Source of the DNA: Pseudomonas sichuanensis
Lineage (GTDB): Bacteria > Pseudomonadota > Gammaproteobacteria > Pseudomonadales > Pseudomonadaceae
Direction of reading: 5' to 3'
Assembly: GCF_003231305.1 (NCBI RefSeq)
Contig: NZ_QKVM01000013.1
Span: 48,293 to 112,292, forward strand
Length of the DNA stretch: 64,000 nucleotides
The notes beneath the pieces are model-generated. The model did no database searches. It was given only the letters and a program-made list of their open reading frames with translations, and had not been told where the DNA came from. Position numbers and translations under genes: made by a program. Positions within the stretch are counted from its first letter, which is position 1. Every line of letters starts with the position of its first letter. Below, in pieces: positions 28,490 through 40,275 of the stretch.

Positions 28490-28532
28490 CGCCTGTACCG
28501 GCCCTTTCGCGGGTAGACCCGCTCCCACAGGC
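28490..28532. repeat. Single REP unit between tadA and mltF
   Basis: Contains TTCGCGGGTAGACCCGCTCC bounded by CCTGT and ACAGG. A variant with a GGGTAGACCC loop differs from the CAAGCCC class seen elsewhere in the window. Confidence 0.7.
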
Positions 28533-28549
28533 GCCATGGGAAGCCGGAA

Positions 28550-30094
<1,545 letters not shown>

Positions 30095-30104
30095 TCAAGG
30101 CGCG

Positions 30105-30191
30105 CGTGGGGGCGGGCTTGCCCCGCGATTGGCAGGTACTGGCGGCGCATGTGCGGGCTCTGGCGCTACCGCGGGGCGAGCCCGTTCCCAC
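30105..30191. repeat. Degenerate REP pair between mltF and purL
   Basis: GTGGGGGCGGGCTTGCCCCGC and a less perfect inverse unit ending CGAGCCCGTTCCCAC. It occupies the middle of the mltF-purL gap. The rest of the gap holds a TAGAAT -10-like hexamer at 30284-30289 and no gene. Confidence 0.75.
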
Positions 30192-30331
30192 GTCTGGACG
30201 GGTGTTTTTTTTGACTCCCAGGTCCGGTTCCACCGCCCGGCAGCATTGGCTTAGAGCGGGTGCCGAAAGCCTGCAAATTAGGCTAGAATGCACGGCCTCT
30301 AAGCACACCCCTTCCTGAGGCTGTCCCGACG

Positions 30332-33300
30332 ATGTTGATCCTGCGCGGCGCTCCTGCCCTTTCTGCCTTTCGCCACGGTAAATTACTCGAGCAACTGAGC
30401 CAGAAAGTCCCCGCTGTTACTGGTTTGTATGCCGAATTCGCCCACTTCGCCGACGTCGACGGCGAGCTGACCGCCGACCAGCAGCAGGTGCTGGGCCGTC
30501 TGCTCAAGTACGGCCCGAGCGTGCCGGTGCAGGAGCCGAGCGGCCGCCTGTTCCTGGTGGTCCCGCGCCTGGGCACCATCTCGCCTTGGGCTTCCAAGGC
30601 CAGCGACATCGCCCACAACTGCGGCCTGCAGTCGATCCAGCGCCTGGAGCGCGGCATCGCCTACTACGTCGCCGGTGAACTGTCCGAGGCCGATGCCCAG
30701 CTGATCGCCGCCGAGCTGCACGACCGCATGACCCAGCGCGTGCTGGCCAAGCTCGAAGGCGCCGCCGACCTGTTCAGCCACGCCCAGCCCAAGCCGATGA
30801 CCTCGGTCGACGTGCTGGCCGGTGGCCGCGCCGCCCTGGCGCAAGCCAACATCGACCTGGGCCTGGCCCTGGCTGAAGACGAGATCGACTACCTGGTCAA
30901 TGCCTTCCAGGGCCTGAAGCGCAACCCGAACGACATCGAGCTGATGATGTTCGCCCAGGCCAACTCCGAGCACTGCCGCCACAAGATCTTCAACGCCAGC
31001 TGGGACATCGACGGTCAGGAGCAGGAAAAAAGCCTGTTCGGCATGATCAAGAACACCTACCAGATGCACAGCGAAGGCGTGTTGTCCGCTTACAAGGACA
31101 ACGCCTCGGTGATCGTCGGTTCGGTGGCCGGCCGCTTCTTCCCGAACCCTGAAACCCGCCAATACGGCGCGGTGCAGGAGCCGGTGCACATCCTGATGAA
31201 GGTCGAGACCCACAACCACCCGACCGCCATCGCCCCGTTCTCCGGCGCCTCCACCGGCTCCGGCGGTGAAATCCGCGACGAAGGCGCCACCGGCCGCGGC
31301 GCCAAGCCCAAGGCTGGCCTGACCGGCTTCACCGTGTCCAACCTGCGTATCCCGGGCTTCGAACAGCCATGGGAAAAAGCCTATGGCAAGCCGGAGCGCA
31401 TCGTCGACGCGCTGGACATCATGATCGAAGGCCCGCTGGGCGGCGCTGCGTTCAACAACGAATTCGGCCGCCCGGCACTGACCGGCTACTTCCGTACCTT
31501 CGAGCAGAGCATCAACACCCCCCACGGCGAAGAAGTGCGCGGCTACCACAAGCCGATCATGCTCGCCGGCGGCATGGGCAACATCCGTGAAGATCACGTA
31601 CAGAAGGGCGAAATCACCGTCGGCGCCAAGCTGATCGTGCTCGGCGGCCCGGCCATGCTGATCGGCCTGGGTGGCGGCGCCGCTTCGTCGGTGGCCACCG
31701 GCGCCAGCTCTGCCGACCTGGACTTCGCCTCGGTGCAGCGCGAAAACCCGGAAATGGAGCGCCGTTGCCAGGAAGTCATCGACCGTTGCTGGCAGCTGGG
31801 TGACAAGAACCCGATCGCCTTCATCCACGACGTGGGTGCCGGCGGTATCTCCAACGCCTTCCCTGAGCTGGTCAACGACGGTGGCCGCGGCGGGCGCTTC
31901 GAGCTGCGCAACGTGCCCAACGACGAGCCGGGCATGGCCCCGCACGAGATCTGGAGCAATGAATCCCAGGAGCGCTACGTGCTGGCGGTCAGCGCCGAAG
32001 ACTTCGAGCGCTTCCAGGCCATCTGCGAGCGTGAGCGCTGCCCGTTCGCGGTCGTTGGCGAAGCCACCGAAGAACCGCACCTGACCGTCACCGACAGCCA
32101 CTTCGACAACACCCCGGTAGACATGCCGCTGGACGTGCTGCTGGGCAAACCGCCGCGCATGCACCGTTCGGTGACCCGCGAAGCCGAGCTGGGCGATGAG
32201 TTCGACCCGAGCGGGCTGGACCTGGACCAGGCTGTCCAGCGCGTGCTGAACCACCCGGCCGTGGCCAGCAAGAGCTTCCTGATCACCATCGGCGACCGTA
32301 CCATCACCGGCCTGGTCGCCCGCGACCAGATGGTCGGCCCATGGCAGGTCCCGGTGGCCGACTGCGCCGTCACCGCCACCAGCTTCGACGTCTACACCGG
32401 CGAAGCCATGGCCATGGGCGAGCGTACTCCGCTGGCACTGCTGGATGCCCCGGCGTCCGGCCGTATGGCCATCGGCGAAACCCTGACCAACCTGGCTGCC
32501 TCGCGCATCGAAAAGCTGTCCGACATCAAACTGTCGGCCAACTGGATGTCCGCCGCTGGTCACCCGGGTGAAGACGCCCGTCTGTACGACACCGTCAAGG
32601 CCGTGGGCATGGAGCTGTGCCCTGAGCTGGGTATCACCATCCCGGTCGGCAAAGACTCGATGTCGATGAAGACCAAGTGGAGCGAAGAGGGCGTCGAGAA
32701 GAGCGTCACCTCGCCGATGTCGCTGATCATCACCGGCTTTGCCCCGGTTACCGACATCCGCAAGACCCTGACCCCAGAGCTGCGCATGGACAAGGGCGAA
32801 ACCGACCTGATCCTGATCGACCTGGGCCGCGGCAAGAACCGCATGGGCGCTTCGATCCTCGCTCAGACCTACGGCCAGATCGCTGCCCAGGCACCGGATG
32901 TCGATGACGCCGAAGACCTCAAGGCGTTCTTCGCCGTGATCCAGGGCCTGAATGCCGACGGCCACCTGCTGGCCTACCACGACCGTTCCGACGGCGGCCT
33001 GCTGACCACCGTGCTGGAAATGGCCTTTGCTGGCCACTGTGGCCTCGACCTGCAACTCGACCCGCTGACCGATGCCAAGGCTGACGTGCCGGCCATCCTC
33101 TTCAACGAAGAGCTGGGCGCGGTCATCCAGGTTCGCCAGGACGCTACCCCGGACGTGCTGGCACAGTTCAGCGTCGCCGGCCTGGGCGACTGCGTCGCGG
33201 TGATCGGCAAGCCGATCAACAACGGTGAAGTGTCCATCAGCCTCAATGGCGAAGTGCTGTTCGACGATGACCGCCGCATGCTGCAGCGCCAGTGGGCCGA

Positions 33301-34228
33301 GACCAGCTACCAGGTCCAGCGCCTGCGCGACAACGCCGACTGCGCCGACCAGGAATTCGACCTGCTGCTCGAAGAAGACAACCCTGGCCTGTCGGTCAAG
33401 CTTGGCTACGACGTCAACGACGACATCGCCGCGCCGTACATCAAGAAGGGTGTGCGCCCACAAGTGGCGATCCTGCGCGAGCAGGGCGTCAACGGCCAGG
33501 TCGAGATGGCAGCCGCCTTCGACCGCGCAGGCTTTGCCGCGATCGATGTGCACATGAGCGACATCCTCGCCGGCCGTGTCGATTTCGAAGCCTTCAAAGG
33601 CCTGGTGGCCTGCGGTGGTTTCTCCTACGGCGACGTGCTCGGTGCCGGTGAAGGCTGGGCCAAGTCGGCGCTGTTCAACGCCCGTGCCCGCGATGCCTTC
33701 CAGGCGTTCTTCGAGCGTACCGACAGCTTCGCCCTGGGCGTGTGCAACGGTTGCCAGATGATGTCCAACCTGCACGAGCTGATCCCGGGCACCGAGTACT
33801 GGCCGCACTTCGTGCGCAACCGCTCGGAGCAGTTCGAGGCGCGCGTGGCCATGGTCGAGGTGCAGAAGTCCAACTCGATCTTCCTGCAGGGCATGGCCGG
33901 TTCGCGCATGCCGATCGCCATCGCCCACGGTGAAGGCCATGCCGAGTTCGCAAGCGAAGAGGCACTGCTGGAAGCCGACCTGTCCGGTTGCGTGGCCCTG
34001 CGCTACGTCGACAACCACGGCAAGGTTACCGAAGCCTACCCGGCCAACCCGAACGGCTCGCCGCGCGGGATTACCGGCCTTACCAGCCGTGACGGTCGCG
34101 TGACCATCATGATGCCGCACCCGGAGCGTATGTTCCGCGCCGTGCAGAACTCCTGGCGCCCGGACGAGTGGCAGGAAGACGCGGCCCTGATGCGCATGTT
34201 CCGTAACGCGCGCGTCTGGGTGAACTAA
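30332..34228 (+). CDS. purL: Phosphoribosylformylglycinamidine synthase (large single-chain form)
   Basis: Fourth step of purine synthesis: converts FGAR, glutamine and ATP to FGAM. It is 1298 aa, the long gammaproteobacterial form that fuses PurL and the PurQ glutaminase. There is an N-terminal PurS-like region, two AIRS-type ATP domains (motifs [20 protein letters not shown] near 290-310 and [10 protein letters not shown] near 885), then a C-terminal glutaminase with nucleophile Cys in [13 protein letters not shown] (about 1135) and HGEGHAEF near 1190. The frame is intact. The next small gene starts 2 bases after the stop. Confidence 0.98.
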   Translation: MLILRGAPALSAFRHGKLLEQLSQKVPAVTGLYAEFAHFADVDGELTADQQQVLGRLLKYGPSVPVQEPSGRLFLVVPRLGTISPWASKASDIAHNCGLQSIQRLERGIAYYVAGELSEADAQLIAAELHDRMTQRVLAKLEGAADLFSHAQPKPMTSVDVLAGGRAALAQANIDLGLALAEDEIDYLVNAFQGLKRNPNDIELMMFAQANSEHCRHKIFNASWDIDGQEQEKSLFGMIKNTYQMHSEGVLSAYKDNASVIVGSVAGRFFPNPETRQYGAVQEPVHILMKVETHNHPTAIAPFSGASTGSGGEIRDEGATGRGAKPKAGLTGFTVSNLRIPGFEQPWEKAYGKPERIVDALDIMIEGPLGGAAFNNEFGRPALTGYFRTFEQSINTPHGEEVRGYHKPIMLAGGMGNIREDHVQKGEITVGAKLIVLGGPAMLIGLGGGAASSVATGASSADLDFASVQRENPEMERRCQEVIDRCWQLGDKNPIAFIHDVGAGGISNAFPELVNDGGRGGRFELRNVPNDEPGMAPHEIWSNESQERYVLAVSAEDFERFQAICERERCPFAVVGEATEEPHLTVTDSHFDNTPVDMPLDVLLGKPPRMHRSVTREAELGDEFDPSGLDLDQAVQRVLNHPAVASKSFLITIGDRTITGLVARDQMVGPWQVPVADCAVTATSFDVYTGEAMAMGERTPLALLDAPASGRMAIGETLTNLAASRIEKLSDIKLSANWMSAAGHPGEDARLYDTVKAVGMELCPELGITIPVGKDSMSMKTKWSEEGVEKSVTSPMSLIITGFAPVTDIRKTLTPELRMDKGETDLILIDLGRGKNRMGASILAQTYGQIAAQAPDVDDAEDLKAFFAVIQGLNADGHLLAYHDRSDGGLLTTVLEMAFAGHCGLDLQLDPLTDAKADVPAILFNEELGAVIQVRQDATPDVLAQFSVAGLGDCVAVIGKPINNGEVSISLNGEVLFDDDRRMLQRQWAETSYQVQRLRDNADCADQEFDLLLEEDNPGLSVKLGYDVNDDIAAPYIKKGVRPQVAILREQGVNGQVEMAAAFDRAGFAAIDVHMSDILAGRVDFEAFKGLVACGGFSYGDVLGAGEGWAKSALFNARARDAFQAFFERTDSFALGVCNGCQMMSNLHELIPGTEYWPHFVRNRSEQFEARVAMVEVQKSNSIFLQGMAGSRMPIAIAHGEGHAEFASEEALLEADLSGCVALRYVDNHGKVTEAYPANPNGSPRGITGLTSRDGRVTIMMPHPERMFRAVQNSWRPDEWQEDAALMRMFRNARVWVN

Positions 34229-34230
34229 GG

Positions 34231-34542
34231 GTGCACAAGCTCGCCTTCTTCGTCCCCGACAGCCATGTCGAGGTGGTCAAGGCCGCTGTGTTTGCCGCCG
34301 GTGGCGGACGCATCGGCGACTATGACCACTGCGCCTGGCAGACCCTCGGCCAGGGCCAGTTCCGCCCGTTGGACGGCAGCCAGCCGTACCTCGGGCAGGC
34401 CGGCCAGGTCGAGGTGGTCGAGGAGTGGAAGGTGGAGCTGGTGGTGGCCGACGGGCTGATCGTTCAGGTCGTCGACGCGCTCAAACGCAGCCATCCGTAT
34501 GAGACACCGGCTTTTGAGGTCTGGCAGTTGCTGGACCTTTGA
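34231..34542 (+). CDS. Small NIF3/YqfO-like protein, GTG start
   Basis: 103 aa, cytosolic; matches the short stand-alone YqfO/NIF3-like insert domain family (CutA-like fold). Key visible block: the C-terminal RSHPYETPAFEVWQLLDL, where HPYETPA is the family signature. Exact function unknown. The start is GTG at 34231, 2 bases after purL, with AAGG just before it; no ATG is available. It is probably cotranscribed with purL and is followed by an intrinsic terminator. Confidence 0.85.
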   Translation: MHKLAFFVPDSHVEVVKAAVFAAGGGRIGDYDHCAWQTLGQGQFRPLDGSQPYLGQAGQVEVVEEWKVELVVADGLIVQVVDALKRSHPYETPAFEVWQLLDL

Positions 34543-34565
34543 GCCGAGGTTTGCATGTATACGAA

Positions 34566-34594
34566 AAGGGTGGGCCTAGGCCCACCCTTTTTTG
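34566..34594. terminator. Intrinsic terminator after purL and the NIF3-like gene
   Basis: AAGGGTGGGCCTAGGCCCACCCTTTTTT: a near-perfect stem with T-run on the plus strand and A-run on the other side. It serves the plus transcript and may also serve the convergent HET-C-like gene (stop at 34614). Confidence 0.92.
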
Positions 34595-34613
34595 TGCTCA
34601 AAGGTTATTGCAA

Positions 34614-36671
34614 TCAAAAGAACGGGAAGAGATTTCTGAAACTTTCGCTGGTCTTGATCGGCGTGTAGTTCTTGTTCTCATCAAGCTCGCGCAGAAGTTG
34701 CCGTGCATGTTTCTGGTAACTGTCACGCAGCTCGTCGAACAGGCTTGAAGAGGCACCCCGGGCAATTTCCTGTTCATGGGTACTTGCCCATTCGGCGACG
34801 ATTGCATCCTGCCAGTCGGTATCATAAGGGTGCTGAATGAGGGCGGTGGCTTCTTCTGAGGGTGGCAGTGCAAGCTCACCCCGCCAGTACGCCTGCATGT
34901 GACTGCCCAACTGGCGTACTGCCTCTTTGGCGAGCAAGGTCGCCAGTTCGTGGAAGGGGTGGGTGTCGTGGTCCTTGGCCAACTGTGAGTGGGTCGGGTC
35001 TACGCCCGGCGTAGTGTTGGGGTCATCACCAAACTCTGTCTGGAAATCGTCCACCAGGTCGCCGAGTTTTGTCAGCAGTGACTGGAAGACTTGATTGCAG
35101 TAATGGCCGACTACCCGCAACGGCAGGGTCACTGCCCAATACACATAGTGGGCAAAGCGGAACAACGGGTTATCGGCGAGGTTGTCGCGCAGAGCCAGCA
35201 GTCTTTCCAGTGCATTCAGCCACATGGGATTTTCCTGCTCGCGGAGCAGAATCAGCATCAACTTCTCGGCATCGCTACGGTGGCCACGTTCAATGCCCTC
35301 GAACGCCGGAGGGTTGGCGGGGAACATCATCTTGCCCAACGGTTCGGCGACACTGGCGAGGATGTCGAAACCGCTGAACAGGCCGGTAACCACCGGCAGG
35401 CCATGTTCACAATCGGTTTCTGTTGTCCAGGGCAGTACGTCCTCATAGCCAAGTTTGCGCAAGCTGAGCTCGACGAAGTTGGAATGGGCGAAATAGTCTT
35501 CAACGATATGCAGGGCCTCGCCGAAATGCCGCAGGCGATCAGTTTTTTTGTCGGAGTACCCAGCCCTTTGGATGTGGTGATGCAGGTTAATGATCGGCCT
35601 ATCCATGTAGACCTTTCTCGATAGAGTGCGATAGACCATGGTTGCGTCATCACCTGGCCTGACCGGCGCTTCGAAATCCTCGTCGATTTCCCTGGGGTCG
35701 AGGGGCATCTCGCTATGGTCGGTGGGGTTGTCGATGTGTTCCGACGGGCGATACACCCCGAGCAGATCGGTAGTCACCCTGTAGGCTTCGCGCCCCTCAT
35801 CGGTGTTCTGCAGGCTGTTGAACGTTTTGAGTGCCAACAGATCGACGATCTGGGTGAGGACGTCTCTGGAGATCTTTCCGGGGAATTGCTTGGGAGCATC
35901 TTTGGGGCGAACGAGCTTGGGGTCGATCAGTTGCGAATGGTCGCGTAGCCAGTTGCCGAAGTAGACAGCCTGGACTTCCTGCGCACTGAAACCGACTTCC
36001 CTCAGCGCCTGCGCGATCGTTTCGTGGCCACCTTCGCCTGCGGCGAACCGTGGTTGTGGCCCGACACGACGCAGTTCTGGGATCACCGCTTCGACAGGGG
36101 GCGCGTCGCTCACATCCAGTGCCAGTGTCAGTGCTTCCCCGGCAACGGTGAAATAGCCGAACACCGTGCCGTTCTCGGGGGAGCTGTCGATGAAGGTCAT
36201 CATGCTGGCGTATTTACCGGCAACTTCCTGCGCTTGTTCAGGTGTCGGTGGCAACAGATCGTCCTCGCCCATGGCGTGGCGCTCGATCTGGATCAGGTTG
36301 GCCAGATGGTCACCAAAGGCGCCGAGCAGGGCCAACAGGAGTTCGGGTGTGTCTTGTGGATTGGCGAGCACCCGGTCGATGGCCGCCTGGTCGATGAAGA
36401 TGACCTGCAAGCCGTTGTCGTAGCGGGTGATGGAGTCTTGCTGCTTCACCACCTGGTAGGCAGGGTTGTCGAGGGCGCCTTCAAGTATGTCAGTGCGCAG
36501 CTTGAGATAGACCTCTGCCGGGACTTGCGGGCCGAACACCGGCATGAAGGTGAGCAGGAAGTCGAGCTCCGGGGTACCCATGGCAAATTCGGCAAGCTGG
36601 TCGTGAGCGAAAGAGCTCTCGAAAACGGGTGCTTCTTCCTCGTGCATCGTGGCGTTGTTCATTTCGTGCAT
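34614..36671 (-). CDS. HET-C-related protein (phcA-like), possible secreted or cell-death-inducing protein
   Basis: 685 aa, related to the fungal heterokaryon-incompatibility protein HET-C and to its Pseudomonas homologue phcA, which was reported to trigger cell death when expressed in Neurospora. The central domain carries the histidine-rich blocks INLHHHIQRAGY and HFGEALHIVEDYFAHSNFVE (about residues 380-430), typical of HET-C and reminiscent of zinc phospholipase C-type folds. No signal peptide is seen. ATG 36671 is used because AGAGGA stands 7 bases upstream; a more upstream ATG exists. Isolated gene with no immunity or secretion gene beside it. Target and route are unknown. Confidence 0.85.
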   Translation of the reverse strand: MHEMNNATMHEEEAPVFESSFAHDQLAEFAMGTPELDFLLTFMPVFGPQVPAEVYLKLRTDILEGALDNPAYQVVKQQDSITRYDNGLQVIFIDQAAIDRVLANPQDTPELLLALLGAFGDHLANLIQIERHAMGEDDLLPPTPEQAQEVAGKYASMMTFIDSSPENGTVFGYFTVAGEALTLALDVSDAPPVEAVIPELRRVGPQPRFAAGEGGHETIAQALREVGFSAQEVQAVYFGNWLRDHSQLIDPKLVRPKDAPKQFPGKISRDVLTQIVDLLALKTFNSLQNTDEGREAYRVTTDLLGVYRPSEHIDNPTDHSEMPLDPREIDEDFEAPVRPGDDATMVYRTLSRKVYMDRPIINLHHHIQRAGYSDKKTDRLRHFGEALHIVEDYFAHSNFVELSLRKLGYEDVLPWTTETDCEHGLPVVTGLFSGFDILASVAEPLGKMMFPANPPAFEGIERGHRSDAEKLMLILLREQENPMWLNALERLLALRDNLADNPLFRFAHYVYWAVTLPLRVVGHYCNQVFQSLLTKLGDLVDDFQTEFGDDPNTTPGVDPTHSQLAKDHDTHPFHELATLLAKEAVRQLGSHMQAYWRGELALPPSEEATALIQHPYDTDWQDAIVAEWASTHEQEIARGASSSLFDELRDSYQKHARQLLRELDENKNYTPIKTSESFRNLFPFF

Positions 36672-36872
36672 GTCGCGTCCTCTCATCAGATGTGTAGGAC
36701 GTTCAGCGTGATAGTTCACAAGCGCCGGAAGAACATGGAACTGGGTCCTACAGTGATGCGGGAAATATCTTTCTTGGTGTTCCTCCAGGTCTGAGTCGGC
36801 TGGCCGCAGCCGCTGACGACCCTGCCGTCAGTGGCTGCCGTATGACCTGTTGCAATCGATTTACCGCGCCTT

Positions 36873-38906
36873 TCAGGCGATGCCGATTTCCCCGCCGTCG
36901 TTGCGCTGGATGACCACGGTCGAAGAGCGTGGGCGCACCTTTTCGCCCGTCGGCGTGGCATCGGTGGCGATCCCGCCGGCTGGCCAGTTTTCAGGGTGCT
37001 GGATGTTGACGAACAGGGTTTTGTTATCCGGGGTGAAGGCGATGCCCGTCACCTCGCAGCCATTGGGCCCGACGAAGAAACGACGCAGGTCCGCCTGGTT
37101 GCTGGCGTTGACCGGAATCTGCTTGCCGTTGCCATCCACCAGGTCGGTTGGGATCACCGCCAGCAGCTGGTCGTTGGTGTAGCTGGTCACGCTCTGTTCG
37201 CCGTTGTCGGTCTCGAACCACAGCACGCCGCGGCTATCGAAGCGCATGCCGTCGGGGCTGGCGAACTGGTTCATCTCGGTCAGGCCGGAGCGGTTGATGT
37301 CCGGGCCACCGGCGGCGTTGGCGCCGAACACGAAGATGTCCCAGGTGAAGCGCTGGTGATCGTCGCTTTCGTGCCAGCGGATGATGTGGCCGTGGCGGTT
37401 GGGGCCGCGTGGGTTGGCCGCATCGACCTTGTCCGGGCTGCGCGCGCTGTTGTTGGTCAGGGTGAGGTAGGCGTCGCCATTGAGCGGGTTGACCGCGGTC
37501 CACTCGGGGCGGTCCATCGGCGTTGCGCCCACGGCGTCAGCGGCGCCACGGGTATTGAGGATGATGCCCGCCAGGTCGCCAAAACGTGCCCCTAGGGTGG
37601 CGCCGTCCGTCGTGGCGGTTGCGGCATCGAGCAGCAGCCACACACCCTTGCCGTCGGCATCGAATCGCGCCACGTAGAGCTTGCCCTTGTCCAGGTACTT
37701 GGCGCCGGTGGCCAGGCGGTCGGTGGGCTTGGCGTCGGCCGGGTCCCACGGCGCGTCCGAGACGAACTTGTACAGGTACTCGTTGTTGGAGTCGTCGCCG
37801 GTGTACCAGACCAGCGGCTTGCCGGCCACGGCCAGGCCCGGGCAGCAGCCCTCGTGGCGCAAGCGCCCCAGCGCGGTGCGCTTCACCGCCCGGGTTGCGC
37901 TGTTGTACGGGTCAATCTCGACGATGTAGCCGTAGGTGCTGGCCTCGTTGCGGAAGTCGTCGCTGGCGCTGGCACCGCTCGGGGTGATGTTGAAGCGGGC
38001 GAATTCGTCGTCGAACTCGCTGGCGTCACCGGCGGCGGTTTCCCAGCTGTATTGGCCCGTGGTGGCGGAGACGCCGATGCGCACCTGGTCGGCAGGGCGG
38101 GTGGCGGTGTTGACGAAGATGCCCGGCCAGTTCTCCTCGCAGGTCAGGTAAGTGCCCCAGGGGGTGTAGCCGTTGCCGCAGTTGTTGTTGGTGCCGCGGC
38201 ATTGCATGCCGCTGGGCGAGAAGCGGGTCTTGACGTGCTCGGTGCCACGCAGGGGGCCGGCGATGTCCATCACCGTGGCGGTGGTGAAGCGCCGGTTCAG
38301 CGGGTCGTTGTCGACCACCTGCCAGCGCCCGCTGACTTTGCGGATGCGCACCACGCCGGCGCCGTGGGCGTTGATCTCCTTGCGCACCTCTTCGGCCGGG
38401 CGTTTGCCGTCGACCGTGGTAGGGCCGGCCGGGTGCAGGGCGGCGGTGTCGATGTATTCGAAGTTGATCGCCAGCAGGCCGTCGTCGGAGCTGCCATCGA
38501 TGGGGAAGAAATGCATGCCGTCATGGTGCATGCCCATGGCATTGGCCTGATCGGCGGCGCTGTTGCTGCCGTCCGCTTGCCAGGGTTTGCCGCTGCTGGT
38601 GAGCGGCGTGCCCCAAGGCGCCAGTACATAGGCGCTGTAGCCGGCGGCGACGACGCAGGCGTCGGTGCGCGAGCCCTTGATCGATTGGAAGCCGAGTTTG
38701 GGTGTGGCAGGTTTCGGCGTGGGGGCAGGGGTGCTGGCGCCGCTGTCGAAGCAGCCGGTCAGGCCTGCGCCGGCGATCATGGCGATCGCAGCGCCAAGGC
38801 CACCGCGTACCACGGCGCGACGGCTCAGGTAGGTGTCCATGACGCTGGCCATCGGCAGGTTGCCGCTCAGGTTGCGGTCCAGGTTGTCGCCGCTGTCTCG
38901 ACTCAT
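36873..38906 (-). CDS. phoX: PhoX-family alkaline phosphatase, Tat-exported (DUF839)
   Basis: Calcium/iron-dependent phosphomonoesterase family; 677 aa. The start at 38906 (MSRDSGDN) has AAGGA 8 bases upstream. A Tat motif SRRAVVRGG at residues 28-36 is followed by a hydrophobic stretch ending LTGC with Cys52, so it could also be lipid-modified after Tat export. Family blocks NWPGIFVNTATRP, LRHEGCCPGLAV and TGDDSNNEYLYKFVS are present, as is the C-terminal ITFTPDNKTLFVNIQHP-like region (here IAFTPDNKTLFVNIQHPE). Phosphate control is likely by family; a weak Pho-box-like site lies 54-75 bases upstream. Confidence 0.93.
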   Translation of the reverse strand: MSRDSGDNLDRNLSGNLPMASVMDTYLSRRAVVRGGLGAAIAMIAGAGLTGCFDSGASTPAPTPKPATPKLGFQSIKGSRTDACVVAAGYSAYVLAPWGTPLTSSGKPWQADGSNSAADQANAMGMHHDGMHFFPIDGSSDDGLLAINFEYIDTAALHPAGPTTVDGKRPAEEVRKEINAHGAGVVRIRKVSGRWQVVDNDPLNRRFTTATVMDIAGPLRGTEHVKTRFSPSGMQCRGTNNNCGNGYTPWGTYLTCEENWPGIFVNTATRPADQVRIGVSATTGQYSWETAAGDASEFDDEFARFNITPSGASASDDFRNEASTYGYIVEIDPYNSATRAVKRTALGRLRHEGCCPGLAVAGKPLVWYTGDDSNNEYLYKFVSDAPWDPADAKPTDRLATGAKYLDKGKLYVARFDADGKGVWLLLDAATATTDGATLGARFGDLAGIILNTRGAADAVGATPMDRPEWTAVNPLNGDAYLTLTNNSARSPDKVDAANPRGPNRHGHIIRWHESDDHQRFTWDIFVFGANAAGGPDINRSGLTEMNQFASPDGMRFDSRGVLWFETDNGEQSVTSYTNDQLLAVIPTDLVDGNGKQIPVNASNQADLRRFFVGPNGCEVTGIAFTPDNKTLFVNIQHPENWPAGGIATDATPTGEKVRPRSSTVVIQRNDGGEIGIA

Positions 38907-38960
38907 CAGGCTGTCCTTTGTTCGCTGATTTTGTGGCAAACCGCGACTTTAAGACGCCAA

Positions 38961-38980
38961 TGTGATGATTGTTTGGCAGA
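38961..38980 (-). promoter_or_regulatory. Weak Pho-box-like site upstream of phoX
   Basis: Minus strand reads CTGCCAA ACAA TCATCAC, matching the two CTGTCAT-type half repeats at 5 of 7 and 4 of 7 positions with the correct 11-base period. Suggestive only. Confidence 0.3.
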
Positions 38981-39007
38981 AATGTTACCGAGAATGATTC
39001 GGTCGGC

Positions 39008-39565
39008 TCAGGGGCGGATTTCGATCAGGGTGCCGTCCTTGACCATGCTCCACACTTCGCGCATGTCGTCGTTGCGCATGGCGATGCAGCCCTCGGTCCA
39101 GTCGAGGGTGTGGAAGTACCACTCCGGGTATTCCTCGTTGATCGGGGTGCCGTGGATCATGATCATGCCACCGGCATCCACCCCTTCACGGCGGGCCTTG
39201 GCGGCATCGGTGATGTTCGGGTAGGAGATGTGCATGGCCAGGTTGTAGCGGTCGCTGACCTTGCGCCAGTCCAGCCAGTACAGGCCCTCGGGGGTTTTCT
39301 TGTCGCCCTCGCGCACCTTGGCGCCCTTGGGTTGCTTGCCCAGGGAAATGCGGTAGGTCTTGAGCGGTTCGCCACGGCTGATCAGTTGCAGGCGGCGTTC
39401 GGACTTGAGCACCAGCACTTTGTCGATCAATGGCCCCTGCACCACCGCGCTGGCGGGTGAAACGGGCTGCACGACCGGTTGTGGCTTGCGAATGATGGTT
39501 TCGGTGAACGCGGCATGCGACACCGAGGCGACACTGAGGCAGAAAAGGGCAAGCAACCAGCGCAT
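39008..39565 (-). CDS. L,D-transpeptidase family (YkuD) periplasmic protein
   Basis: 185 aa with a Sec signal peptide (residues 1-18, cut after SHA). The YkuD domain (about 48-183) contains MIHGTP (about 136) and the catalytic Cys in DWTEGCIAMRN (about 160). These are the two hallmark pieces, with Thr-Glu in place of the more common Ser-x before GC. Predicted to act on peptidoglycan peptides (cross-link or lipoprotein attachment). Same strand as phoX downstream and the Nudix gene upstream (20 bases), so it may share their transcript. Confidence 0.92.
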   Translation of the reverse strand: MRWLLALFCLSVASVSHAAFTETIIRKPQPVVQPVSPASAVVQGPLIDKVLVLKSERRLQLISRGEPLKTYRISLGKQPKGAKVREGDKKTPEGLYWLDWRKVSDRYNLAMHISYPNITDAAKARREGVDAGGMIMIHGTPINEEYPEWYFHTLDWTEGCIAMRNDDMREVWSMVKDGTLIEIRP

Positions 39566-39585
39566 GAAACCGTATCCCTGAAAAC

Positions 39586-40140
39586 TTAAGTGGTGGATGA
39601 CGCGACATTCATCGGCGGCAGGTATTCATGGCCTATCGGGTAGTGCTGCCTGACGCGGTCGCGATAGTAGCATTCTAGTGTGCGTGTGACGGTGCGGAAA
39701 GCCAGCTCATCCCAAGGCACCTCGTGTTCCTCGAACAACCGCACCTCCAGGCTTTCGACGCCGACGGCGAAGTCCAGGTCAGCCAGTTCCGCGCGGAAGA
39801 ACACGTGCACCTGGTTGATGTGCGGCAGGTCGAACAACTGGTACAGGCTCATGTGCGTGACCCGGGCGCAGGCTTCTTCGACGGTTTCGCGACGAGCGGC
39901 GGCGTCGAGGGTCTCGCCGTTCTCCATGAAACCGGCGGGCAGGGTCCAGAAGCCGCGGCGTGGCTCGATGGCGCGGCGGCACAGCAGCACCTGGCTGCCC
40001 CAGGTGGGCAGCACGCCGGCAACGATGTTGGGGTTCTGGTAATGGATGGTCTGGCAATGCTCGCAAACATACCGCGGGCGGCTGTCGCCTTCGGGGATTC
40101 GCTGGATGACCGGCTGGCCGCACGCGCTGCAGAATTTCAT
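39586..40140 (-). CDS. Nudix hydrolase with N-terminal zinc ribbon (NudC/YjaD-like short form)
   Basis: 184 aa from ATG 40140 (MKFCSACGQP). A Cys4 zinc ribbon (CSACG and CEHCQ) is followed by a Nudix box at about residues 71-93 (GFMENGETLDAAARRETVEE), where the usual Gly after EE is replaced by Cys (EEACA). Likely hydrolyses an NDP-linked substrate; the precise one cannot be told. Divergent from the CoA-pyrophosphatase-type Nudix gene at 40276 with 135 bases between, so two unrelated Nudix genes stand head to head. Confidence 0.9.
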   Translation of the reverse strand: MKFCSACGQPVIQRIPEGDSRPRYVCEHCQTIHYQNPNIVAGVLPTWGSQVLLCRRAIEPRRGFWTLPAGFMENGETLDAAARRETVEEACARVTHMSLYQLFDLPHINQVHVFFRAELADLDFAVGVESLEVRLFEEHEVPWDELAFRTVTRTLECYYRDRVRQHYPIGHEYLPPMNVASSTT

Positions 40141-40275
40141 GCTTTCATCATTCCTGTGGGGTCTGGCTATCTTGGCGCGCGCGGTCGGCCCACTGCAAGC
40201 AGCCCGGGGCAGGGCTTGGGTGCCCGCAGGCTTTGGTGCATCATGCACGGCAGGCCTTGGAATCGAGAGTGCGTA

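Noticed and set aside
30383..34120. 1245-codon open frame antisense to purL
   Set aside because: It is the complement of purL with GC3-driven absence of stops. Its translation is low-complexity (His/Val/Gln-rich) and has no domain; purL is intact and conserved.
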